64,000 nt of DNA, from contig DAOROA010000011.1 of the NCBI GenBank assembly GCA_035441325.1, positions 1 through 64,000 of the forward strand, read 5' to 3'. The DNA comes from Competibacter_A sp002352125 (GTDB lineage Bacteria > Pseudomonadota > Gammaproteobacteria > Competibacterales > Competibacteraceae). Shown piece after piece: positions 1-8,854 of the stretch (position 1 is the stretch's first letter; every line of letters starts with the position of its first letter). The notes beneath the pieces are model-generated. The model saw only the letters and a list, made by a program, of their open reading frames with translations, was not told the DNA's origin and searched no databases. The translations under genes and the position numbers were made by a program.

Positions 1-1704
1 CCGGCGGTAGACACCGATCAAAACGCGAAACCGCCCCGGCGGCAACACGCGCAGCAGCGCGACCGCCGCCAATATGTTGAGCCAGACGTACAGCGGCGCG
101 TTGGGTTCGTGGTAGATCAGCGCCATGCCGGGCAGCGCCGCGATCCCCCAAGGCCAGCCCCACAATTTGCCGAAACCGAACGCGATGACCAGCACCACGA
201 ACAGATCGAGCAAGTTCCAGGAGTACAACCACGCGTTGCCGGTGCTGTCGGGGCCAGTTGCCGCCAGCAGCCGCCAACCGGGTGGCAGATTGAGCGTGGC
301 GTTGACGTGTTGCGGCGCGACGCGCCAGCCGACCGCCGGTAGATCGTTAGCGGCGGCGAGTTCCAACCGGCTGTCGGCGACCAGTTGCAGATCGTTCAAC
401 CGTCGCACTTCCACTCCCGTCGCCCCGACATCCGATGATCGGGTGATAAATTGGTCCTCGCCGTTGATGTCCACTCGACCCAATTTGAGCGCAGGCGCAG
501 CGTCTAGCCGCGTTCGGTTCAGGTTGCCGCTCAGCCGGTCCTGCACGGTGTAGCCACCGCCGCCGAAATCCAGCCAGAGCGTGCGATCCAGGGTCAGGCT
601 CTCCGGGGTGGATTCGGTGTCGCCGCGTGTGCGGGTGGCGAAACGCAGCGCCTCGCCGGATTGCACCAGATAGGCCGGCCATTGTCGCCACGCTTCGGGC
701 AGCCGGGTTTGCGCCGGATCGAGCGCCGGTGCGCCGCTCACCTGGACGACCCGCAGCGCGTTCTGCGCCCGAAAACTCCAGATTTCCTGTTCCGGCCAAG
801 GCGTCTCGATGGCCGGCCGGGCGAGCGCGTTCACCGGCCCGCGATGGCGGGCGGTCAAGTCGATCGTCCAGCTTCCCGGCCGCAGTTGCACCCGCAACCG
901 GCCGTCCGGCTCCAGCCGGGCCGGCAACGGACTGCTCAAGGCCAGCGGCAAAAAATCCGGCAACAACACGGGGCCGAGCGTTTCTTCCCGCGCCTGCCCG
1001 GATACGCGCAACTCCAAACGAGTCTCGACCTCGAACGGAATCCCGTCGGTCAGCAGCCGAAACACTTGCAGATCGAGATCGTCTTGTTGCGCCGGTTCGG
1101 TTGGCCGCTGGCGCAACCACAAAACGCCGTCGCTTTCGATCCGGGATACCGCTACCGGCCGGCCGTCGATGCGCAGCTCCAGCAATGCGTTTTGGGTGGG
1201 AACGCGGATCGAATCCGGCAACGCCTGCCAGACAAACCGCCCGCCGATTTGATGGGCGCCAGTTGCCGCTTTGATCGCGGGCCGGCCATCCCGCTCCAGC
1301 ACCGGCACCAACAGCGCGTCCAACCGGACTTCCTGCGGCCAGTGGCGCCGGTCGCCGGGCAGGATCAGCCAGCTCTCCCGGTCAGCATATACCTGTTGGT
1401 CGAATTGGCCGCCGCGCGCGTCGAGAGCGAGGTGCAGCGCCGAAGGCCAGACGCATTGGCGCCGGTCCACCGCATCGTAGTTCACGGGGCAACGCCGGTC
1501 TTGTTGATCGTACAGCACCCAATCTACCCAAGGCTGCAAAGCAGCCGGAACCGAAGCCAGCGCATTCGCGGAAATCGGCGAACTCGCCGGTCCGATCAGC
1601 AACTCGACCGCTCGAACCGGTGGCGCGAAGAGCGCCAGCCAAAGCGCGAACGAAAGCAGTGGCCAGACGAAAGCGCAACAAGCTGCCAATCTATCGGTAC
1701 GCAT
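1..1704 (-). CDS. Large uncharacterised membrane protein, 3' end missing
   Basis: The frame is open for 568 codons from an ATG at 1704 to the left edge, so the C-terminus lies outside the window. A strong ribosome binding site (GGGAGG) sits six bases before the ATG. Residues about 10-32 form a hydrophobic, signal-like segment ending in a small-residue site (VRA). A long soluble region follows, rich in Leu, Arg and Pro and probably extracytoplasmic. At least two membrane segments lie near residues 500-565, where Trp- and Leu-rich stretches occur. I recognise no catalytic motif or family. It is transcribed away from the small exported-protein gene at 2019. The opposite strand also carries long open frames, but the signal peptide, the ribosome binding site and the continuous frame favour this strand. 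The coding call is fairly sure; the function is unknown. Confidence 0.75.
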   Translation of the reverse strand, partial: MRTDRLAACCAFVWPLLSFALWLALFAPPVRAVELLIGPASSPISANALASVPAALQPWVDWVLYDQQDRRCPVNYDAVDRRQCVWPSALHLALDARGGQFDQQVYADRESWLILPGDRRHWPQEVRLDALLVPVLERDGRPAIKAATGAHQIGGRFVWQALPDSIRVPTQNALLELRIDGRPVAVSRIESDGVLWLRQRPTEPAQQDDLDLQVFRLLTDGIPFEVETRLELRVSGQAREETLGPVLLPDFLPLALSSPLPARLEPDGRLRVQLRPGSWTIDLTARHRGPVNALARPAIETPWPEQEIWSFRAQNALRVVQVSGAPALDPAQTRLPEAWRQWPAYLVQSGEALRFATRTRGDTESTPESLTLDRTLWLDFGGGGYTVQDRLSGNLNRTRLDAAPALKLGRVDINGEDQFITRSSDVGATGVEVRRLNDLQLVADSRLELAAANDLPAVGWRVAPQHVNATLNLPPGWRLLAATGPDSTGNAWLYSWNLLDLFVVLVIAFGFGKLWGWPWGIAALPGMALIYHEPNAPLYVWLNILAAVALLRVLPPGRFRVLIGVYRR

Positions 1705-2018
1705 TGGAGCCTCCCTTTGGGGTATCGCGGACGCAGCGGTTGATTCAGGCATTGCAACTATCGAAAAGTATACAGATTGTCACCCGTAGGCAAAGGCGGT
1801 TGTGCTTCACAAAAACCTGCTTATCGTCGCGTACGAACGACAAAAACGCACCATCGCAACCACGGCGGCATCGAAACAAAGAGTGCGATTCGGCTGCTCG
1901 CGCCAAGAATTTTCGCTCGTTGCATCTAAACGCAACGATTCACCGTATACCTGAGCAACGGCATGCGTCGCGTTGCCGTCCGCCGCCGCACGACACGAAC
2001 CCCACCAAGGAATTTCCG
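1705..2018. other. Intergenic region between divergent genes
   Basis: This 314-base gap must hold promoters for the leftward membrane-protein gene and the rightward small exported-protein gene. It is less GC-rich than the flanking genes. I see no RNA gene, clear operator or convincing sigma70 pair. An open frame running through it into the downstream gene lacks a plausible start and coding character. Confidence 0.4.
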
Positions 2019-2312
2019 ATGAAAACTTTACTCGCTGCCCTCGTATTTGGCCTGTCCGCCAGCAGCGCCGCCTTGGCCGGACCTTTTAACATGGGCAGCC
2101 AGCAACATCCGGTCGCCGTTCGGTCCAGCGCGATGGCTGGTTCCGGATCGCCAGCCGCCGGCTTGAGCGGCTTCAACGAGCGAGACACGGGCTACCGCTA
2201 CGAGGGTGATGGTTCGATGGTTTCCAAAACGCCTCGCGCCGAGATGACGGGCTCTGCCACGCCGGCCCTTCATCCCCAAGGTTGGACCGGTTTGGACGCT
2301 TGGAACAGTTGA
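2019..2312 (+). CDS. Small exported protein with GFN motif (paralogue of 12983-13288)
   Basis: The gene encodes 97 residues starting at an ATG with AAGG about eight bases upstream. Residues 1-20 form a signal peptide (Lys at position 2, hydrophobic core, small residues ending at Ala-20), so the mature protein of about 77 residues should be exported. The mature part is low-complexity and rich in Gly, Ser, Ala and Pro. It contains GPFN at 21-24 and GFN at 51-53, and has no cysteine. The 101-residue protein at 12983-13288 has the same layout: similar signal peptide, three GFN motifs and a GC-rich hairpin just after the stop. The two look like distant members of one family I cannot name. The radical SAM gene at 2513 lies downstream on the same strand. 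Function is unknown. Confidence 0.6.
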   Translation: MKTLLAALVFGLSASSAALAGPFNMGSQQHPVAVRSSAMAGSGSPAAGLSGFNERDTGYRYEGDGSMVSKTPRAEMTGSATPALHPQGWTGLDAWNS

Positions 2313-2325
2313 GGCCACGGTTCGG

Positions 2326-2354
2326 GCGGCGAGAATTTAGAAGGTTCTCGCCGC
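2326..2354 (+). terminator. GC-rich hairpin after the GFN protein gene
   Basis: GCGGCGAGAA at 2326-2335 pairs perfectly with TTCTCGCCGC at 2345-2354 around a nine-base loop, starting 13 bases after the stop codon. No T-run follows, so it may be a weak terminator or a 3' stabilising hairpin. Confidence 0.45.
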
Positions 2355-2512
2355 TTCGATTCGTTACGGTCTATTCTGATACCGAATTCGAACGCCAACC
2401 CTTCGGCGGCACGGATCGACATCGGCCAAACGAGCGCTTTTTGCGCGTCGGCCGCAAATGCTTGGTTCGTTTCCGCATCCAACCGGCCCATCTTCCCAAC
2501 GAGCGAACCGGT

Positions 2513-3508
2513 ATGCACGATACGTTTCCCCTGCTCGCGAAAACCGATTTTCCCGCCATCCACCGCGACCGCACCGATACGTTGCAAGTCAACTTGGGCT
2601 ATCGCTGCAACCAGTCCTGCACCCACTGCCACGTTGCGGCCAGCCCTCAACGGACCGAGGAAATGGACCGGGACACGATGGAATTGTTGCTGCGCTACCT
2701 GTCGGCGCGAGGCATCGCGACGCTGGACCTGACCGGCGGTGCCCCGGAGTTGAATCCCCATTTTCGCGAGCTCGTCGCCCGCGCCCGCGAAAATGGGGTT
2801 CGGGTCATCGACCGCTGCAACTTGACCATTCTCAAGGAACCGGGCCAAGAGGATCTGGCCGCTTTTCTGGCCAGCCACGCGGTCGAAATCACCGCCTCCC
2901 TGCCTTGTTATTTAGAGGAAAACGTCGATCAGCAACGCGGCAAAGGGGTGTTCGAGTCCAGTCTGGCCGGCCTGCGGCAACTCAACGCCTCGGGCTACGG
3001 CCAGCCCGGTAGCGGCCTGATCTTGAATCTGGTTTACAACCCGCTCGGCCCGGTGCTGCCGCCCGAACAAACCGGCCTGGAAGCCGCTTACAAACACGAG
3101 TTGGCCGCCCGTTACGGGATCGTCTTCAATCGTCTGCTGGCCTTGGCCAATATGCCGATCCAGCGTTTCGGTAGCCAGCTTGTTTCCAAAGGACAGTTCG
3201 CGCCTTACATGGACCTGCTCAAATCGTCGCACCGCGACGAAAACCTTGCGGCGGTGATGTGCCGTAACCTGATTTCGGTGGACTGGCAGGGCTACGTCTA
3301 CGACTGCGATTTCAACCAGATGCTGAAATTGCCGCTCGGCGCCGAGGGGTCGAACCGCACGCACCTGTCCGCGCTGCTGGACCGGGAGTTGGCCGGTGCC
3401 CGCGTCCGGGTCGCCGATCACTGCTACGGTTGTACCGCCGGACAGGGCAGCAGTTGCGGCGGGGCGCTCGATGCGGCGTCGATACCTCCGGCCAAAGCGG
3501 CCGCGTGA
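2513..3508 (+). CDS. arsS: ArsS-like radical SAM enzyme
   Basis: The 331-residue protein has a radical SAM [4Fe-4S] motif of the form C-x3-C-x2-C at Cys-32, Cys-36 and Cys-39, just after a QVNLGYRC stretch. A TGGAPELNP segment further on is typical of the SAM-binding strand. The C-terminal part matches the DUF3641-type domain, with a cysteine cluster at residues 304-315 (CYGCTAGQGSSC). In this family the enzyme is called ArsS, linked to arsenosugar biosynthesis, and some members are selenoproteins; here all these positions are encoded as Cys and the frame has no internal TGA. No other arsenic gene lies nearby, so the substrate is uncertain. The start at 2513 has only a weak ribosome binding site; the frame is open upstream to 2282, so a longer N-terminus is possible. 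Confidence 0.8.
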   Translation: MHDTFPLLAKTDFPAIHRDRTDTLQVNLGYRCNQSCTHCHVAASPQRTEEMDRDTMELLLRYLSARGIATLDLTGGAPELNPHFRELVARARENGVRVIDRCNLTILKEPGQEDLAAFLASHAVEITASLPCYLEENVDQQRGKGVFESSLAGLRQLNASGYGQPGSGLILNLVYNPLGPVLPPEQTGLEAAYKHELAARYGIVFNRLLALANMPIQRFGSQLVSKGQFAPYMDLLKSSHRDENLAAVMCRNLISVDWQGYVYDCDFNQMLKLPLGAEGSNRTHLSALLDRELAGARVRVADHCYGCTAGQGSSCGGALDAASIPPAKAAA

Positions 3509-3555
3509 AGGCATCCAATCGATACGAAGCCTGGCGCCGGACGCCCGAAAGCGCG

Positions 3556-4383
3556 TCACTCCGGGCAAGCGGCCAGCGCCAGCGCCTGCCAAACCCGGCC
3601 GTCGGTTCGATCTTGGACGAACGCCGCGACGCCGAGATCGCGGGGGCGAGCATCCGCAGGCAGGCGAAACCGATGCGAGTGGATAAAGCTGCCATCTGCC
3701 GCCACCGGCAACGGTCCGATCAGCTCCCGCGTCACCCGCTCGTGACGCAGCCGCCGCGCCGCGTTCTCGCCGGCGGTGACCTGACTGCTCAAGCCATCCT
3801 GGTACAACGCCACGAACACGCCAGCGCGGGCGATAGCTGTCCGGGATGGTAACCGGCCTTGAACCTGGGTCAGCCAGGCATTGGCGGCGGGAACGATTTC
3901 CAGGTTAAGCCCGGCCTCGGCCGGCCGGGCGTCGAGCGTGGCGATGTACTGGCGAAATGCCGCATCGTCGCCCCAATCCAAGGTGGTGCGGCCGTTGATC
4001 ATCACTTGCGGGGTAAACACGGTCTTGCTGCCCTGCGCGGCGGTTAGCGCGCGTTGCCGGGCGCCGAAATCCGGCTGAGCGAAGCGGTCGCGCCAACCCA
4101 GATCGTCCCAGTAATCGACGTGCAGAGCCAGCGGCACCACCTTGCCCTTCAGCGAAGGCTCTGCCGCCAGATCCGCCAGCCAGCGATCCGCTGGCGGACA
4201 ACTGCTGCATCCCTCGGACGTATACAGCTCGACCAGAGCGGCCTGTCCCGGTCCGCTTTGCGCCCGGCAGCTCGCGGCGGCGGGTGCGGAAAACAGCAGC
4301 GGTCCCGCCATCGCCAAACCCAGCAGCAGGCTTGTCCGCTTGCCGCGATCCCGTTTCCCGCCGTCTTCGCCGAACCGAATCAT
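3556..4383 (-). CDS. DUF1223 family exported thioredoxin-fold protein
   Basis: The protein has 275 residues from an ATG at 4383 preceded by GGAG with six-base spacing; a GTG 12 bases further upstream is less well placed. A hydrophobic segment at about 18-37 ending in Ala residues is a signal peptide. The sequence then reads VELYTSEGCSSCPPAD, with Cys-59 and Cys-62 forming a CxxC motif characteristic of DUF1223, a family with a thioredoxin-like fold and no firmly assigned reaction. A VFTPQVMINGR segment fits the cis-Pro region of that fold. Length is normal for the family. The gene converges on the ArsS-like gene with a 47-base gap and lies downstream of the spondin-domain gene on the same strand. 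Redox or metal-related periplasmic work is possible but unproven. Confidence 0.8.
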   Translation of the reverse strand: MIRFGEDGGKRDRGKRTSLLLGLAMAGPLLFSAPAAASCRAQSGPGQAALVELYTSEGCSSCPPADRWLADLAAEPSLKGKVVPLALHVDYWDDLGWRDRFAQPDFGARQRALTAAQGSKTVFTPQVMINGRTTLDWGDDAAFRQYIATLDARPAEAGLNLEIVPAANAWLTQVQGRLPSRTAIARAGVFVALYQDGLSSQVTAGENAARRLRHERVTRELIGPLPVAADGSFIHSHRFRLPADARPRDLGVAAFVQDRTDGRVWQALALAACPE

Positions 4384-4450
4384 GTCGCGCTCCACAGTCT
4401 TCGCCGGTCAGCCATCGTGACGGTCACAGGACCGCCACCCGCGCACTTCG

Positions 4451-5113
4451 TTACTGGGCGGTCTTTTTGATCGTGACGGCCGCCACGGGATTCCGCCAGT
4501 CGTACTCTTCGGTTTTCAGGTCGGCGATGCCGTGAATCCCGGCGTGTACGTGCACGAAGCCTTCGCCGCTCGCCAAAGACGAGACACCCTCGCCGCCGCA
4601 TTGCGGGCCGGGAATGGATGCGCAGCGTTCGTCGTTCGGTTCAGAACCGGCGTCATAACCCGGCACCCAATAAGTCTCGCTCCCGGAACGGGGAACCGCA
4701 ACGCCGTTCAGCGCGATGAAGCCGTCGTTGGTGGGCAGGATCATCGCGGCGAGGCTGACGCGATCGGCACCTTGTGCGGCCACTTGCACCGTGACCGATT
4801 GGCCCGGCTCCAGCAATCCGGCGGAATTCGCGACATCGATTACGCGGCTGTCGGCGCGCAATGCTTGCTCCAAAGGCTCGATATCGCCGCCCTCGGCCAA
4901 CGTCGCCAGTTCCGGGCTGGCCGGTTCCCCCAACGAGAACAGGCTTACGCCAGAGCGATGACTGGCCACCAGGATCGGCGTGAAGAGCGAGCCCCGAGTG
5001 ATGTTGGTGATTGTGACTTCATACATCACGCCGCTGCCGGATCGCGCTTGGATGCTGGTCAGTGGAGCGGCCAACAACAGGGATGCGGTCAAGGCGGTTA
5101 ACAGTTTCATCAT
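4451..5113 (-). CDS. Exported spondin-N domain protein
   Basis: The gene encodes 220 residues. I chose the ATG at 5113 because GGAG lies six bases upstream; the ATG at 5125 would leave no such site. Residues 1-24 are a signal peptide. The mature part begins with YEVTITNITRGSLFTPILVASH, then LFSLGEPASPELATLAEGG and a GFVHVHAGIHG segment near the C-terminus, the pattern of bacterial spondin_N domain proteins. These are small secreted proteins of unclear role with a fold first described in animal F-spondin. The gene follows the two-component genes on the same strand about 100 bases downstream, so it may be co-transcribed with them or be a target. The family call is good; the function is unknown. 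Confidence 0.75.
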   Translation of the reverse strand: MMKLLTALTASLLLAAPLTSIQARSGSGVMYEVTITNITRGSLFTPILVASHRSGVSLFSLGEPASPELATLAEGGDIEPLEQALRADSRVIDVANSAGLLEPGQSVTVQVAAQGADRVSLAAMILPTNDGFIALNGVAVPRSGSETYWVPGYDAGSEPNDERCASIPGPQCGGEGVSSLASGEGFVHVHAGIHGIADLKTEEYDWRNPVAAVTIKKTAQ

Positions 5114-5210
5114 CGAATGCTCCATAGTGCGTTAGCGAAAGTTCGGAAACCCTTGGAGGTGACCGAGACGCACTGTGCCGTTCCGATTTCACGGCGCCCT
5201 CACGAAATCC

Positions 5211-6743
5211 TCACTTTTCTATCACGGCGCCGCCGGTTCGCCGATCTGTCGCCTCGATGCCGGGATCCTGCGCTTGGAATGCGCCGACCGGTAAATCGAA
5301 AGTGAACCGGGTTCCTCGACCCAACTCGCTGCTCGCCCGCAGTTCGCCGCCATGCAGTTCGGCGATACGGCGGGCAATGGCCAATCCCAGCCCCAAATGG
5401 TCGCCGTCGTTCTTCGTCCGGCGCCCCCCCCGGTAAAACCGGTCGAACACGAACGGCAACTCCTCGGGCGCGATGCCGTGGCCGGTATCGGTGACGGCAA
5501 AGGCGACCGTTTCGTCCCGCGTGCCGAGTTCGAGGACGATCCGGCCGTTGGGCGGCGTGTGATGCAGCGCGTTGAGGATCAAGTTATCCAGCAACCGTTC
5601 GATCATGCCGATATCCGCCTCGACGAACAGCACCGACGACGGCAGGCGCAGGTCGATCTCGATCCGGTGCTCCTGCGCGGCGATCTGGTATTTTTGAGCG
5701 ATATCCTGCAACAGCTCGGCGGCAGGAAAACGCTCGCGGCGTGGCTGGATGGCATGGGCGTCGAGTTTGGCCAGCTCGAACAGGTCGCCCACCAGCCTGC
5801 TCAATCGCCGTGAGTGGCGCAAAGCGGCGTCGAGATAGGCTTGCCGTTCGGCGGGCGACGAGCGGCCGGCCTTCAATTGCAGCGTTTCCAGATAGCCGTG
5901 CAGCGCGGCCAGCGGCGTGCGCAAATCGTGCGAAACGTGGTTGACCAGTTCGCGCCGCAACGTATCGCGCTCCCGCAAGGTGCCGATCAGCGCTTGCAGG
6001 CGCTCGGCCATCCGGTCGAAATGCAGGCCGAGCTGTTCGATTTCGTCGCCCTGGACGCCGGCACCGCGATAGGGCGCCCAGGTCGCAAACTCGCTTTGTT
6101 GGAAAGCATCGACCACCGCCGCCAGTCGCCGCAGCCGCCGGGTCAGCAGCCGGAACAGCAACAGACCGGCCAGCAGACCGGCCAGCAAACTACCGGCCAG
6201 CACCCAGGCGCTGAGCCGCAGCAGCAGGCTGTCCCGGTACAGGCGCTCGAAGGACTCGTACATTTCGCCGCGCAACACCACGTACAGATAGCCTTCGGGC
6301 GGTTCGGTCGCGGGAATGGGCGTGACCGAGAAACTTTTGCGGGCATCGTGGCTGCGCGGATCGTCGCCGAAGATCGGCAGCTCGGCGCCGCTCAGGAATG
6401 CCCGGATCGGTTCCAGCGCCACCCGGTCGCGCTTGACCGCTGTCGGCTCGGCGGAGTACGCGAGAATCGTGCCCCGAGCATCCAGCCAATAGATTTCGAT
6501 GCTGGGATTGATGGTCATGTAGCGCTCGAAAGTGGCTTTCAGCGCCTTGGCGTCGAGCCGGCCATCGGCGATCAACCGCTGGTCGGCGACCAGGTTGCGG
6601 GCCAGATCGCGATTGAAGCTCTGCTGCGCTTCCTGGAGATAACGCTGGGTCAGGGCGTGGCTGATCAGGCCGTAGCTCAGGCCGATGGCGCCCAGCAACG
6701 CCATCAGCGCCACGGCCAGCTTGCCGTACAAGGTGTTCAGCAT
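5211..6743 (-). CDS. Membrane sensor histidine kinase (OmpR-pair partner)
   Basis: The 510-residue protein starts at the ATG at 6743, overlapping the response regulator gene by seven bases, which indicates translational coupling. Domains in order: membrane segment at about 8-28, periplasmic sensor region to about 170, second membrane segment at about 178-198, HAMP, HisKA with the phospho-acceptor His-272 in NHVSHDLRTP, and a C-terminal ATPase domain. The ATPase has an N box (DNLILNALHHTPP), a DTGHGIAPEE box and a GLGLAIARRIAELHGG box. All kinase residues look intact. The periplasmic part resembles no sensor I can name. The protein should phosphorylate the regulator encoded just upstream. The signal is unknown. 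Confidence 0.9.
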   Translation of the reverse strand: MLNTLYGKLAVALMALLGAIGLSYGLISHALTQRYLQEAQQSFNRDLARNLVADQRLIADGRLDAKALKATFERYMTINPSIEIYWLDARGTILAYSAEPTAVKRDRVALEPIRAFLSGAELPIFGDDPRSHDARKSFSVTPIPATEPPEGYLYVVLRGEMYESFERLYRDSLLLRLSAWVLAGSLLAGLLAGLLLFRLLTRRLRRLAAVVDAFQQSEFATWAPYRGAGVQGDEIEQLGLHFDRMAERLQALIGTLRERDTLRRELVNHVSHDLRTPLAALHGYLETLQLKAGRSSPAERQAYLDAALRHSRRLSRLVGDLFELAKLDAHAIQPRRERFPAAELLQDIAQKYQIAAQEHRIEIDLRLPSSVLFVEADIGMIERLLDNLILNALHHTPPNGRIVLELGTRDETVAFAVTDTGHGIAPEELPFVFDRFYRGGRRTKNDGDHLGLGLAIARRIAELHGGELRASSELGRGTRFTFDLPVGAFQAQDPGIEATDRRTGGAVIEK

Positions 6744-7444
6744 GACTCGGCGAACTTGTAGCCGACGCCCCAGACGGTCAGCAGATAGCGAGGCTCCGCC
6801 GGATTCGGCTCCAGCTTGGCGCGCAAGCGGTTGATATGCGAATTGACCGTGTGCTCGTAGCCTTCGTGACCGTAACCCCAAACCTGATCTAGCAATTGGC
6901 TGCGGCTGAACACCCGGCCGGGCTGGCGGGCGAAATGGAGCAGCAGATCGAATTCCTTGGCGGTCAGCGTCAACTCCCGGTCCGCCAGGAAAACCCGGCG
7001 CTTGCTCGCTTCGATGACGAGGGGACCGCGCGCGATGCGAGCCTCGTCTGGAACCGCTCCGGCCAGGTTGCCCGGGGCTTCGGCCCGTCGCAGCAGCGCC
7101 TTCACCCGGGCAAGCAGTTCCGGAAAACTAAACGGTTTCACCAGATAATCGTCGGCGCCCAGCTCCAGGCCCAACACCCGGTCGAGTTCCGAGGATTTGG
7201 CGGTCAGCATCAAAATCGGCAGGTAATCGCCGCTGGCGCGCAGCCGCTGGCAGATCGTCAGCCCATCCACATCGGGCAGCATCAGATCCAGGATCATCAG
7301 ATCGTAGCGGCGCTGGGCGAGACGCGCCAAAGCCTCCTGTCCGCTCCCGGCGATATCCGCCGCGCAGTGAATATCGCACAGATGCAGTTTGACCAGTTCG
7401 GCGATCTCGCGATCATCCTCGACGAGCAATACCTGACGCGCCAT
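6737..7444 (-). CDS. OmpR/PhoB-family response regulator
   Basis: The protein has 235 residues from the ATG at 7444; an in-frame TTG nine bases upstream is less likely. The receiver domain shows acidic residues Asp-10 and Asp-11, phospho-acceptor Asp-53 in LMILDLMLPD, and the conserved Lys in DDYLVKPFSF. A winged-helix DNA-binding domain follows, with LTAKEFDLLLHFARQPGRVFS and HTVNSHINRLRAKLE. Regulator and kinase genes overlap in the order regulator then kinase, usual for this family. Targets are not visible, but genes downstream on the same strand (the spondin-domain and DUF1223 proteins) are candidates. The gene lies next to an IS607-type element whose tnpB ends about 90 bases away. Confidence 0.9.
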   Translation of the reverse strand: MARQVLLVEDDREIAELVKLHLCDIHCAADIAGSGQEALARLAQRRYDLMILDLMLPDVDGLTICQRLRASGDYLPILMLTAKSSELDRVLGLELGADDYLVKPFSFPELLARVKALLRRAEAPGNLAGAVPDEARIARGPLVIEASKRRVFLADRELTLTAKEFDLLLHFARQPGRVFSRSQLLDQVWGYGHEGYEHTVNSHINRLRAKLEPNPAEPRYLLTVWGVGYKFAESC

Positions 7445-7537
7445 CGTTTTCAACTCAGTACCGGTTTCGAATGATGCAAGGACAATTGTCGGCGATGGAA
7501 ATCACGTTTTTATCACGCCCGAACGATAACCGTTGCA

Positions 7538-8231
7538 TCAGCCATAGCCAATCGAGACATGGTTGATTTCCTGCTTCATCGAAGCCGGTTTCACCGGAGT
7601 CTTGCGACTTCGGCCAGAGCCGGTCTCTCCACAGGCTTGACTATCCGGGCAACTCCCGGACGCCAGCGCCGTGCGCTGGAGATTCTTTGCCGCGTTCACG
7701 TCGCGGTCGAGGACCGCGCCACACTCGGCACAGACCCATTCGCGGATGGACAGCGGCAACGATGCGCGGTAACAGCCGCACTCGTTGCAGGTTTTGCTGC
7801 TGGGAAACCAGCGATCCACCACCACCACGGCTCCGCCTGACAGAGCGGCTTTGTATTCCAGTTGCCGCCGAAACTCGAAAAATCCGATATCGGCGATGGA
7901 TCGCGCCAGCTTGTCGTTCGCCATCATGCCGCGCACGTTGAGGTTTTCCACGCCGAACAGGGCGAACCGTTCGGTCAATGCCGTGGTGGTCTGGTGGGTC
8001 CAGTCCTGGCGGACATTGGCGATTCGGGCGTGCAGCTTGGCCAGCCGCACGGCGGATTTGCGGCGATTGTTGGAGCCTTTCACCTTGCGGGAATGCTGGC
8101 GTATGGCGTTGCCACTCGGCCAGCGCCCAGTTGTAGGCGAACCGGGATGCGCCGACGCACTGCCGGAAGATGGCCTGCTGGGTCTTGTTCGGCTTGAGTT
8201 CGATGCGATGGGTCTTGATCACGGTTCGCAT
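7538..8231 (-). pseudogene. tnpB: Internally deleted and frameshifted TnpB
   Basis: The gene starts at the ATG at 8231, overlapping tnpA by 13 bases. About 43 codons encode a normal TnpB N-terminus (THRIELKPNKTQQAIFRQC, then FAYNWALAEWQ). Near 8102 the frame shifts and the text resumes at RQHSRKVKGSNNRRK, which in full-length TnpB lies after the first RuvC motif. Roughly 150 residues are missing, including the first catalytic Asp of the RuvC nuclease. The rest is good: GVENLNVRGM with the catalytic Glu, VVVDRWFPSSKTCNECG and CAECGAVLDRDVNAAKN with the zinc ribbon and last Asp. It therefore cannot encode an active RNA-guided nuclease. The long second frame in this region is a product of the shift, not a separate gene. 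Confidence 0.85.
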
Positions 8232-8788
8232 TCCATCGCCTCCAGCATCCGCTTGGCGCGGCGTTCCGCCGCCCGCTTCCCGTACGGGCGAGCGCACAGC
8301 GAAGTCAGAACTTCGGTCGCGTCGCGAACGAGGTCGTCTTTGACTTCTTCCGGGTCCATGACCAGCACCGTGCGGCCTTGCGCCGCCAGCGCGGATTCGA
8401 TGCACTCAAAACCGAATCGCATCAAGCGGTCGCGGTGCTCCACCACCAGCGTTTTGACGGCCGGCGACTTGAGCGGCCGCATCAATCCGCGTCGAGGGTC
8501 GTTCGGCCCCGAACCCACTTCCTTGACGACCTCGGCCACGTGAAGGTCGCGCTGGGCCGCGAATTCGGCAAGCCGCGCAACTTGCCTGTCCAGGTCGCCG
8601 CGCTGGTCGGAACTGGACACGCGGGCGTACAGGGCAACGCCCGCGGCGGCCGTCGATTCGATGGCATGGACGATCACGGTTCCCGTAGCAAGCTGTTCTG
8701 CGGGTACGGGGAGCGTGCCCGCTTTCCACATCCGCCAAGCCGTCTTGTACGAAACTCCTTGCCGCTTTGCCCATACGCTTAATTTCAT
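8219..8788 (-). CDS. tnpA: IS607-family serine recombinase TnpA
   Basis: The 189-residue protein opens with MKLSVWAKRQGVSYKTAWRM, the MerR-like helix-turn-helix typical of IS607 transposases. A small serine resolvase domain follows, with the active-site motif YARVSSSDQ (probable nucleophile Ser-58). LVVEHRDRLMRFGFE carries conserved Arg residues of the recombinase fold, and the C-terminus is basic. Length is near normal for the family, with no stop or shift. The tnpB start overlaps its 3' end. It catalyses cut-out and integration of the element through a serine-linked intermediate. It may still be active although its partner tnpB is broken. Confidence 0.9.
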   Translation of the reverse strand: MKLSVWAKRQGVSYKTAWRMWKAGTLPVPAEQLATGTVIVHAIESTAAAGVALYARVSSSDQRGDLDRQVARLAEFAAQRDLHVAEVVKEVGSGPNDPRRGLMRPLKSPAVKTLVVEHRDRLMRFGFECIESALAAQGRTVLVMDPEEVKDDLVRDATEVLTSLCARPYGKRAAERRAKRMLEAMECEP

Positions 8789-8854
8789 GCGATTTGCTTT
8801 ACCGCAAAAGGCTATATATGTCTATAAAAATTCAGCAGTTGTCATGCCATCTGG

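Larger units (their letters stand above)
7538..8788 (-). mobile_element. IS607-type insertion sequence, defective
   Basis: This segment holds a serine-recombinase tnpA followed by an overlapping tnpB, the layout of IS607-family elements. Such elements have no terminal inverted repeats and make no target duplication, so the exact ends cannot be read from the sequence; the coordinates cover only the genes. Since tnpB has lost an internal segment, the element may still be moved by TnpA but lacks a working TnpB nuclease. It sits between the two-component genes and a region with a possible gene remnant, consistent with insertion into a decayed locus. Confidence 0.8.

Noticed and set aside
661..1743. 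360-codon open frame on the plus strand
   Set aside because: It is antisense to the membrane-protein gene and reads as Arg/Gln/Pro-rich noise; the minus frame has a signal peptide and ribosome binding site.
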